DNA from: Acidobacteriota bacterium
Lineage (GTDB): Bacteria; Acidobacteriota; Polarisedimenticolia; J045
Length of the DNA: 32,284 nucleotides
Assembly (NCBI GenBank): GCA_003695625.1
Contig: RFIB01000281.1
Coordinates: forward strand, 1 to 32,284
Direction of reading: 5' to 3'
Both the position numbers and the translations under genes were made by a program. Positions 17,813 to 25,567 of the stretch are shown one piece after another; position 1 is the stretch's first letter, and every line of letters starts with the position of its first letter. The notes below the pieces were generated by a model. The model did not search any database. It saw nothing but the letters and a program-made list of their open reading frames with translations, and was not told where the DNA came from.

Positions 17813-17852
17813 TTGGTCCGGGTCCCGCCCCCCCGGTATCCTCGCCGGCGGG
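17813..17852 (+). promoter_or_regulatory. Candidate leaderless or very short-leader promoter (TTGGTC-N18-TATCCT-N10-ATG)
   Basis: TTGGTC at 17813-17818, TATCCT at 17837-17842, ATG at 17853. Confidence 0.35.
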
Positions 17853-20171
17853 ATGGGCCGGCGAAGCGATCGCGTCGATCACAGCGGGTTCGCGCTGCGC
17901 AAGCGCGTGCGGGACTCGCTGCGCCCGGTTCTCGTGTCCGGGACCGGACCGGAGGGCGCCGTCGACGACCTGCTCGAGGAGCTCGAGCCGTGCCGCGACG
18001 TCGCACTGCGGCAGATCTTCGGCTTCTTCCGCGAGGGCCGGATCGCCGACGAGATCGCCGCGCTCGACCTCGTCGGCCGGCTGGCGACCGAGGAGGACCG
18101 GCCGCTTCTCGAGCGGATCGTGCAGGACACCGCGGAGCCGGAGGCGGCGCGCGTCACCGCCGCGCTGGTGCTGCTCGGCCACGACGCCCTTGCACCGATC
18201 GCGGACCAGGAGATCTCGCGCCTCGTGCTGCGCTGGCAGGCCCGCTTCCTCGCCGAGGAGCCCGGACTGCGACCGCCCCTCCAGCGGCTCTACCGCAGCG
18301 CACCGCCCCCGGAACGCGCGGCCTGGATCGCCCTGCAGGACCAGGAACTCGGCGACAGCGAAGGCCGCGCGGCGGTGTTCGAGATGCTGCTCGAGGCCGA
18401 GGACCACCCCGAGCTGCGCCGCGCGCTGATCTCCGCGCTCGCGGCGGGGCGCGATCCCGCGGTCCGCGCCGCACTTCGGCGGGTGCGCACGCGGTCGCCC
18501 GCCGAACGTGACCTGGTCACCGGCGCGCTGGCCCGGCACGCGAGCGAGGCCGAGACCGACCGCGTCCCCGACGGCTGGAGCGCCCGGGTCGGCTTCTGCG
18601 ACGGGACCGGCAGCTTCCCGCTGCGATTCGACTTCCGCCTCGAGGGACGACGTCCGCGCACCGCGCTGTTCGTGCTCAATCACGGCGCGGGCGTGCGCGA
18701 GGCGCTCGCGCTGACCGGCCTGGACGTGCGCCGCTACGACGGGCTCGCCCCGGCCGACGAGCCGGACGGTCCCGACTGCGCGGGCGAGATGATGGTGCCG
18801 ATCCCGGTTCCGCTGGCGCTCGCGCTGCTGATCGAGGCCGAACGCTTCGACCGGCGCGAGCGGCACGCGCCGCCGGACGACTACGAGGCCGCGCGGCGTC
18901 TGCTCGATCCGCTGGCCGACCTGCGGCCGCTCGTCCCCGAACCGCGCCGCACGCGCCAGCCCGCGGGCAGTGCGGCCGAGTCGGCGCGACTGCTCGATCA
19001 CGAGGGGTACGCGGGCTGGTTCTACGACGCCGGCGATCACGCCCTCGACGACGTGCGCCTCGAGGCGCTCGACGCCCTGGCCGCCGACGACCGCTCGGTC
19101 TGCGACGCACTGATCGACCGCGCGGCAGGGCGACTGGCGGCCGGCGGCGAGCCGCAGCGCCTGGCACGGATGCTGCGGCACAACGCGCTGGTCCACGAGG
19201 CCGCCGGCGAGGCGCGGCTGTCGCGGATCGCCCAGCAGACCGCGCGGCGGCTCGAGCGCGGCGAGTTCGCCGCCATCCCGCTCGTCCGCCGGATGATCCG
19301 CGAGAGCCTGCACCCGGGACACTACTTCCTGACACCGATCCCGGACCTGCCCGAGCGGCACGACCTGGCGCAGTTCGTGCTCGACGGCCGGCGGCCGACG
19401 CGCGGCGCCGTGTTCGCCGTCGACCTCGCGTTCACCCTCTCGCGCGCGTTCGAGGTCTGGCTCTCGCGGGTGCCGTGTGTCGAGCGGCCGCACGGCGACC
19501 AGATCCAGCAGACGACCCTCGGCTGCGCACGGGCCGGTGCGCGTGCGATCCAGGGCTGGTTCGGCGAGGTCACGTCCCCCGAAAGCGGAATCCGGCTCGG
19601 CGACGACTTCGGCCCGTTCGGCGACGACCTGCGCCAGGTCTACCGGGCCGCCCTGTCGGCGACCGGGCTGCCGCGGGCGCGCTGGGACGAGGGGCACGGA
19701 TTCCTGCTCGACCTGCTCGTCCAGGCGAGCGAGGCGCTGCTGTTCCGTGTCTGCCTCGGGCCGTGCCCGGGCCGCTGCCTGCTCGAGCCGCGGCGCTCCG
19801 GCGCGGCGCTGCTGCGACCCGGCGTCTTTCCGGCGGGGCGCGAGGCCGAGGTGTTCCTGCGCTCGTGGCCGGGCCCGTTCCTGCATGCGCCCTCGCGGGC
19901 CCAGCAGAAGCTGCTCGACCTGCTGATCCGCCAGACCGAACAGGCCCTCGACGATCTCGGCGAGCTCGTCCCGCCGGACGCCGAGTGCTACGTGTGCGGC
20001 GTCTGCGGCGAGCAGCGCCCGCGCACGACGCTCTCGCGCAGTCGCCTCGTGCCGCACGACCTCGGCGAGGAGCCGCGTCCGGTGTGCCGGCGCTGCCAGG
20101 GGCGCTATCGCCGCGACGCACGGTTCCGCGCCGCGACGCGCGCCCGGCTCGGCCAGCTGTTCTACACCTGA
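17853..20171 (+). CDS. Large helical (HEAT-like) uncharacterised protein with C-terminal Cys4 zinc ribbon
   Basis: 772 aa starting MGRRSDRVDHSGFALRKRVRDSLRPVL; repeated ~30-40 aa helical pairs; Cys clusters CLGPCPGRC and CYVCGVCGEQ...PVCRRCQGRYRRD. Start chosen within the longer ORF (17421..) because the upstream part is antisense to the secreted ORF. Confidence 0.75.
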   Translation: MGRRSDRVDHSGFALRKRVRDSLRPVLVSGTGPEGAVDDLLEELEPCRDVALRQIFGFFREGRIADEIAALDLVGRLATEEDRPLLERIVQDTAEPEAARVTAALVLLGHDALAPIADQEISRLVLRWQARFLAEEPGLRPPLQRLYRSAPPPERAAWIALQDQELGDSEGRAAVFEMLLEAEDHPELRRALISALAAGRDPAVRAALRRVRTRSPAERDLVTGALARHASEAETDRVPDGWSARVGFCDGTGSFPLRFDFRLEGRRPRTALFVLNHGAGVREALALTGLDVRRYDGLAPADEPDGPDCAGEMMVPIPVPLALALLIEAERFDRRERHAPPDDYEAARRLLDPLADLRPLVPEPRRTRQPAGSAAESARLLDHEGYAGWFYDAGDHALDDVRLEALDALAADDRSVCDALIDRAAGRLAAGGEPQRLARMLRHNALVHEAAGEARLSRIAQQTARRLERGEFAAIPLVRRMIRESLHPGHYFLTPIPDLPERHDLAQFVLDGRRPTRGAVFAVDLAFTLSRAFEVWLSRVPCVERPHGDQIQQTTLGCARAGARAIQGWFGEVTSPESGIRLGDDFGPFGDDLRQVYRAALSATGLPRARWDEGHGFLLDLLVQASEALLFRVCLGPCPGRCLLEPRRSGAALLRPGVFPAGREAEVFLRSWPGPFLHAPSRAQQKLLDLLIRQTEQALDDLGELVPPDAECYVCGVCGEQRPRTTLSRSRLVPHDLGEEPRPVCRRCQGRYRRDARFRAATRARLGQLFYT

Positions 20172-20183
20172 CGGCGCGCAGGC

Positions 20184-20894
20184 TCAGTCGCGGAGCATCG
20201 CCTCGCGGTTCTCGGCCCTGGAGATCGCCATCGCGACGAGCAGCGCGGTGGCGAGCAGGAAGCCCGCGCGGCTCTGGAACGCCCACGCCGCCACGTCGGC
20301 CGGATCGTACTCCGCCAGCGACGCGACGCTGAAGAACGGGGCGATGCGCACCGTGCCGCCGATCAGCACCGAGAGCACGAGCACCGGCGCGGCGGCCAGC
20401 GCTCCCGTGATCACGCTGCGGAACAGCGCGCCGGCGAGCATCGACACGGCGAGCAGGAACAGCGCCCCGATCCACGACGAGAGCAGGTCGAACGCGGTGA
20501 CGTCGACGAGCATCAGGAAGGCGGCGAGCGCCGCTGCGAGTTCACCGAGCAGCACCAGCGCGGCCCCCGCCGCGAACCGCGCCAGCCAGACCCGGCGCGC
20601 GCCCCCGGGCACCGTGTAGACGACCTCGAGCGTGCGCTGGTCCACCTCGGACGCGACGAGCCGGCAGCCGAGCGCGACGGCGAGCACCCCGCAGGGCAGG
20701 CCGAGTACCCAGCCCGCGACCGCCGGCGCCCCCGGCGCACCGCCGTCGCCGAGCAGCGAGAACACCTTGAGCAGCGCCGGCCACAGCGCGGGCAGCGACG
20801 CGACGAGCAGGGCGCGGCGTCCCGCGACGCCGACCGCGGCGAGCCGCACGAGCCGGACGCGCGAGGCGAGCCGTGCGAGTCCTGCCGCGCTCAC
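20184..20894 (-). CDS. ABC-2 type transporter permease
   Basis: 236 aa, ~6 hydrophobic helices, VASEVDQRTLEVVYTVPGGARRVWLARF typical of ABC-2 permeases. GTG at 20894 overlaps the stop of the RND-ABC fusion gene. Confidence 0.8.
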   Translation of the reverse strand: MSAAGLARLASRVRLVRLAAVGVAGRRALLVASLPALWPALLKVFSLLGDGGAPGAPAVAGWVLGLPCGVLAVALGCRLVASEVDQRTLEVVYTVPGGARRVWLARFAAGAALVLLGELAAALAAFLMLVDVTAFDLLSSWIGALFLLAVSMLAGALFRSVITGALAAAPVLVLSVLIGGTVRIAPFFSVASLAEYDPADVAAWAFQSRAGFLLATALLVAMAISRAENREAMLRD

Positions 20895-23800
20895 CGGAGT
20901 TCCCTCCCCGCGGTCAGCCACAGGTAGCCGTCCTCGAGTGTCGGCTCGTCGGGGACGGCGTCCGGATGGGGCCGCTCCGCGGCGAGCAGCCGGATCTCGA
21001 CACCTCCCTCGACGACGCGCCGGCCGGCCTCGATCGCGCCGGCGATCGCCTGCGACGCCTCGCCTTCCGCCGCGCGCAGCACGTACACGCGCCCGCGGGC
21101 GAGGTCCGCCAGGCCCGGCACCGGTCCGTCGTAGACCAGCCGGCCTCCGGCGAGAACGATCACGCGCTCGCAGGCCACCGCCACGTCCTCGACGACGTGC
21201 GTCGAGAACAGCACGAGCCGGCCGCGCGCAAGGCGCGCGAGCAGATTGCGGAACCGCACCCGCTCGCGCGGATCGAGCCCGACGGTCGGCTCGTCGACGA
21301 TGATCACCGGAGGCAGCCGGAGCAGCGTGCGGGCCACCGCGACGCGCTGGCGCATCCCGCCCGACAGCTCGGCGATGCGCGCATCGGCGCGTTCCTCGAG
21401 CCCCACCTCGCGGATCAGGTCGGCGACGCGTGCGCGCCGCGCCGCTCCGTCGTCGAGTTCGTAGAGCAGCCCCCAGTAGTCGAGATACTCGCGCACGGTC
21501 ATGCCGCCGGGCAGACCGAACTCCTGCGGCAGGTAACCGACGTATCGCCCGAGCACGGTGCGGACGGCGCCGAGCGGCACGCCGCCGATCCGCAGCGCGC
21601 CGCGCGACGGGACGAGCACCCCCGCAAGGCAGCGCAGCAGCGTCGTCTTGCCGGCGCCGTTGGGACCGAGCACGCCGACCATCCCTCCGTCGACCGTCAG
21701 GTCGACCCGGTCGAGCGCGAGCACCTCCTCGGTCGGCAGGTCGAACGCGAACAGGCGTCCGACGGTCCGCGCGAGCCTCCCGGCGGGGCGCCCCGCGGCC
21801 CGGCGGCGATCGGCGTGCAGCGCGAGCGCCCGCCCGACCTGGACGCCGGCGAGCCCCACCGACGCGAGCACCAGCAGCGCGATCCCGTCGGCACGCGACG
21901 ACCGCCCGAGCACGCGGACGAGCAGCAGCCCCAGCGCGCCCCACGGCAGCGCCCAGCGCAGCAGGGCGATCCGTCGCATCCAGCGCGGCCCGCGGAGCAG
22001 TCGCGGAACGTCCGCGACGAGGATCCCGGCCAGCGCGGCGGCGACGAGCAGCAGGATTCCCGGCAGCAGCAGGCCGGGGGTCGCCCACCCGGCCCAGCCG
22101 GTCGCCGCGGCGCCGACGACCAGGGGCAGGGCGCGGCGCCGGGCGCGCCACGCGGCGAAGTCCTCCCCGCCACGGGCGGCGACGCGCGCCGCGAACTCCT
22201 CGGGACTGCGCCACGCCCGGCGCAGCGCCCCGGGCTCGCCGTAGACCTTGCGCAGCGAGCGAACCTCGATCCGTGGCGGGACACCGTGCTCGAGCGGATC
22301 GGGTCGCCGTGCCGGCGCGAGGACGGTGATCGTCAGCGCGAGCAGGCCGCCCGCGACGAGCACCGTGACGAGCACCTGCCACAGCAGCGAGGTGATCAGC
22401 CCCGCCGCGAACAGCGGAGCGAGGATCGCGACGCTGGTCGCCATCCACGCCAGCGTCCAGCGCCCGCCGAGCCGCGCGAGCGCCTGCTCGATGCGGCCGA
22501 GCAGCACGAACGACGCCGGGATGACCAGCAGCGTCAGCCCGGTCGACGCGACGAGCCCGCCGATCATCACGATCGCGAACGGCGGCCAGATCTCGTTCTC
22601 GCGACCCGTGGCCAGTGCCAGCGGCCACAGGCCGGCGACCGTCGTCGCCGAGGTCATCAGCACCGGGCGCGCCCGTTCCCGGACCGCGGCGAGCGCGGAC
22701 GCGCCGAGGCCCAGCCCCGCGTCGGCGTGCGAGCGCATCCTGTCGACGAGCAGGATCGCCGGGTTGACCGTCACGCCCATCAGCGCCACCGCCCCGACCA
22801 GGGCCATCGGCGAGGCGCCCTCGCCGGTGACGACGAGTCCCCACACCGCGCCGATCATCGTCAGCGGCAGCGCCAGCAGCACGAGCAGCGGCAGCAGCAC
22901 CGACTCGAACGTCGCCGCGAGGACGACGAACAGCAGCAGCACGACCGGAACGAACGCCCGGCGGAACCAGCGTGACGAGCCCCCGGGAGGTTCGGGATCG
23001 ATCACGTAGCCCGCGGGCCGATGGACCGACGCCAGCTCGTCGGCGACCCGCCGTTCGAGCGCGGCACGGGCCGGACCCCGTCGGGGCGCGTCGGGGGCGA
23101 AGCCCCAGCGCACCTCGATCTCGCGCCGCCCGTTGCGGTGGCGGATCTGGGGCTGTGCGGCGGCCCGCCGGAACGAGAACAGCTCGCCGATCCGCACGCG
23201 CGCGGCACCGAGGTCGATCGCGGTCCGCTCGAGCGCCTGCACGGTGGCGTGCTCGGCGTCCTCGCGCACCACGACCACCGGGATCTCCCGTCCGCGCGCA
23301 TCCGGCAGCCCGCCGGCAAGGCGGGTGCCCTCCCGGCGCAGTGCGGCCAGCGCGGGCAGCACCTGGTCGGGCGTCAGGCCGAGACCGAGCAATCGCGCCT
23401 CGAGCGGCGTGGCGAGCAGCTGGTCGCGCGCGGCGCCCGTCTCGAGGTAGACGCGGCCCACGCCGTCGATCTGGACCAGGCGCGCCTCGATCTCGCGCGC
23501 CAGCAGCTCGAGGCGGCGGCTCTCCGGCCCGGAGACGACCACCCGGGACAGCCCCTGCCCGAGGGCCTCGGCGACGAGCGCGTCCTGCCCGGGCCCTTCC
23601 TCGGCACGGCGCACGAGAACGCCCGGCGTCTCGCGCGCGGCCCGTTCGAGCGTGCGCCGCACGCGTCCGGCGAGACGCTGGTCGGCGGTGCGCGCGTCGT
23701 CGGCGAACCGGACCTGGATCCACCCGCCTTGCGGCTCGACGTACGAGGTGACCTTCTCGATCGCAGGATCGTCCGGGATCTCGGCCTCGATCCGGTCGAA

Positions 23801-25567
23801 CAGCGCCTCGGCGGCCGGCAGGTCGCGCTCGCGCTCGAACGCGAGGTCGACCCGGATCTCCCGCGCGCGCGTCGGTTCGGCCTGCAGCGCGTTCATCGCC
23901 AGCAGCGGCAGTCCGATGACGAGCGTCGCGCCGACCGCGGCCAGCGTCGCGGCGATCATCGGGAACGGCCGGCGCAGCGTCGACGCGAGCAGCGCGGCGA
24001 ACACCTCGCGCAGCCGGTCCGGCGGCGGAAGCCCGGCGAACGCGAGCCGCTCGCGGCGCATCGCCGCGAGCCGGCGCACGGCCGCCGGCACCGCCAGGCG
24101 GTGCGCGAGCAGCGGCACCAGCCCGAGCGCGACGAGCAGCGAGGCGACCAGCGGCGTGACGATCGCCAGCGCGATCACGCGCAGGATCCCCTCGAGCACG
24201 GTGTTGTCCAGGTCGAGCAGCAGCAGCGGCGCGAAGACGATCGCGTTCGTCGCGCTGGCCGCGACGATCGCCCGTGCCGTGACCGCGACCGCCGCGGTCA
24301 CCGAGCGCGCAGCCTCGACGCCGCGCTCGAGGCGGCGCTGGACCGCCTCGTAGACGACGATGCCGTTGTCGACCAGCATGCCGAGGCCGACGGCCAGCGC
24401 GAACAGCGTGATCACGTTGAGGCTCGCACCCCCGAGATGGATCAGGCCCAGCGCGATCAGCAGGCTCGCCGGCACCGCGAGGCCGACGACCGCCACGGCG
24501 CGCCCGTCGCGCAGGAACGCGAGCAGCACGAGCAGCGCGACGGCGAATCCCGCCAGCGCCAGGCGCGCGAGGCGGGCGATCTGGCGCTCGATCTCGTGTC
24601 CCCCGTCGAAGCCGATGCCGACCGACAGGCCGAGCGGAGCGAGTTCGCGGTCCAGCTCGGCGATGCGCGCGCGCAGGCGGCGGCAGACGGCGACCAGGTT
24701 CTCCTGCTCGTCCTTGAACACGATCGCCGACACCGCGGGCCGGCCACCGATCCGGTACGCGTTCTCGCGGCGGCCCGGGGTGCGCTCGACGACGGCGACC
24801 TGGCCCACGGTGACCGGCCGGTCGGGCGCCACCCGCAGCCGCGCGAGCGAGACCGGGCCCGCCGGGCGCCCGTCGACGACGACGCTCATCCGTCCGATGC
24901 CGCGCTCGACGCGGCCGGCCGAGGCCGGACGCTCGAGGGCGGCGGCGAGGGCGGCGACGAGGTCGGCGGGGCGCACGCCCCAGGCCGCGCCGCGGTCCGC
25001 GTCGAACGTGACGCGGATCTCGGCCGGCGTGCTGCCGGCCGTGATCACCCGCGAGACGCCCGCGACCGCCGACAGCGGTCGACTGACCCGCTCCTCGACC
25101 AGATCGTCGAGCGCCTCGCGCGGGACGTCGCCGGTGATCTCGACGAGCATCACGAAGCGGCTGAGTGCGTCGAAATCGAACGAGAACACCTCGACGACGG
25201 TGCCGAACGGCTGTTCGCGCTGGAGTTCCGCCGCGAGCTGGCGCAGCTCGAGCTCGCGCGCGTCGAGATCGACTCCGGCCTCGAACCGCACGCGCAGCGT
25301 GCCCCCGGAGCCGGTGATCGTCGCCTCGGTCTCGCTGACACCGCCGAGGGTCGCCAGCCGACCCTCGAGCGGGATCAGCAGCTCGCGCTCGACCAGTTCC
25401 GGATCCGAACCGGGTCGGCTGAACGAGATCCACAGCGTGTCGCCGACGAGGCGCGGGAACAGCTCGACCGGCATCAGGGCCAGGCCGATCGCCCCGAGCA
25501 GCGTCAGCCCGGCGAACAGCATAGCCACGCCGACCGGCCGGCGTACCGCCAGCACGCCGGGGTTCAT
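20891..25567 (-). CDS. RND-family efflux permease fused in one ORF to an ABC ATPase (RND-ABC fusion, 1558 aa)
   Basis: N-terminal ~1010 aa: complete RND permease (MNPGVLAVRRPVGVAMLFAGLTLLGAIGLALMPVELFPRLVGDTL; TM4 FALAVGLGMLVDNGIVVYEAV; TM10-like MALVGAVALMGVTVNPAILLVDRM; RPVLMTSATTVAGLWPLALATG). C-terminal: RIEVRSLRKVYG, Walker A GPNGAGKTT, Q-loop YLPQEFGLPGG, signature LSGGMRQRVAVAR, Walker B VIIVDEPTVGLDP, H-loop FSTHVVEDV. No stop between them in the supplied ORF translation. Confidence 0.92.
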   Translation of the reverse strand: MNPGVLAVRRPVGVAMLFAGLTLLGAIGLALMPVELFPRLVGDTLWISFSRPGSDPELVERELLIPLEGRLATLGGVSETEATITGSGGTLRVRFEAGVDLDARELELRQLAAELQREQPFGTVVEVFSFDFDALSRFVMLVEITGDVPREALDDLVEERVSRPLSAVAGVSRVITAGSTPAEIRVTFDADRGAAWGVRPADLVAALAAALERPASAGRVERGIGRMSVVVDGRPAGPVSLARLRVAPDRPVTVGQVAVVERTPGRRENAYRIGGRPAVSAIVFKDEQENLVAVCRRLRARIAELDRELAPLGLSVGIGFDGGHEIERQIARLARLALAGFAVALLVLLAFLRDGRAVAVVGLAVPASLLIALGLIHLGGASLNVITLFALAVGLGMLVDNGIVVYEAVQRRLERGVEAARSVTAAVAVTARAIVAASATNAIVFAPLLLLDLDNTVLEGILRVIALAIVTPLVASLLVALGLVPLLAHRLAVPAAVRRLAAMRRERLAFAGLPPPDRLREVFAALLASTLRRPFPMIAATLAAVGATLVIGLPLLAMNALQAEPTRAREIRVDLAFERERDLPAAEALFDRIEAEIPDDPAIEKVTSYVEPQGGWIQVRFADDARTADQRLAGRVRRTLERAARETPGVLVRRAEEGPGQDALVAEALGQGLSRVVVSGPESRRLELLAREIEARLVQIDGVGRVYLETGAARDQLLATPLEARLLGLGLTPDQVLPALAALRREGTRLAGGLPDARGREIPVVVVREDAEHATVQALERTAIDLGAARVRIGELFSFRRAAAQPQIRHRNGRREIEVRWGFAPDAPRRGPARAALERRVADELASVHRPAGYVIDPEPPGGSSRWFRRAFVPVVLLLFVVLAATFESVLLPLLVLLALPLTMIGAVWGLVVTGEGASPMALVGAVALMGVTVNPAILLVDRMRSHADAGLGLGASALAAVRERARPVLMTSATTVAGLWPLALATGRENEIWPPFAIVMIGGLVASTGLTLLVIPASFVLLGRIEQALARLGGRWTLAWMATSVAILAPLFAAGLITSLLWQVLVTVLVAGGLLALTITVLAPARRPDPLEHGVPPRIEVRSLRKVYGEPGALRRAWRSPEEFAARVAARGGEDFAAWRARRRALPLVVGAAATGWAGWATPGLLLPGILLLVAAALAGILVADVPRLLRGPRWMRRIALLRWALPWGALGLLLVRVLGRSSRADGIALLVLASVGLAGVQVGRALALHADRRRAAGRPAGRLARTVGRLFAFDLPTEEVLALDRVDLTVDGGMVGVLGPNGAGKTTLLRCLAGVLVPSRGALRIGGVPLGAVRTVLGRYVGYLPQEFGLPGGMTVREYLDYWGLLYELDDGAARRARVADLIREVGLEERADARIAELSGGMRQRVAVARTLLRLPPVIIVDEPTVGLDPRERVRFRNLLARLARGRLVLFSTHVVEDVAVACERVIVLAGGRLVYDGPVPGLADLARGRVYVLRAAEGEASQAIAGAIEAGRRVVEGGVEIRLLAAERPHPDAVPDEPTLEDGYLWLTAGRELR
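21731..22237 (-). other. Hydrophobic insert (~169 aa, roughly 4 TM-like segments) inside the ABC ATPase domain, between A-loop strand and the strand before Walker A
   Basis: Canonical order is ...RKxYG-xxx-ALDxVdLxV...GPNGAGKTT. Here KVYG is followed by EPGALRRAW...LPLVVGAAATGWAGWATPGLLLPGILLLVAAALAGILVADVPRLL...IALLRWALPWGALGLLLVRVLG...GIALLVLASVGLAGVQVGRALAL...FDLPT before EEVLALDRVDLTV. Confidence 0.75.

Noticed and set aside
20184-25433. 1749-aa minus-strand ORF joining the permease frame to upstream sequence
   Set aside because: Only the last 236 aa (from GTG at 20894) are a plausible protein; upstream residues are an out-of-frame Arg/Ala/Gly-rich read of the RND-ABC gene.
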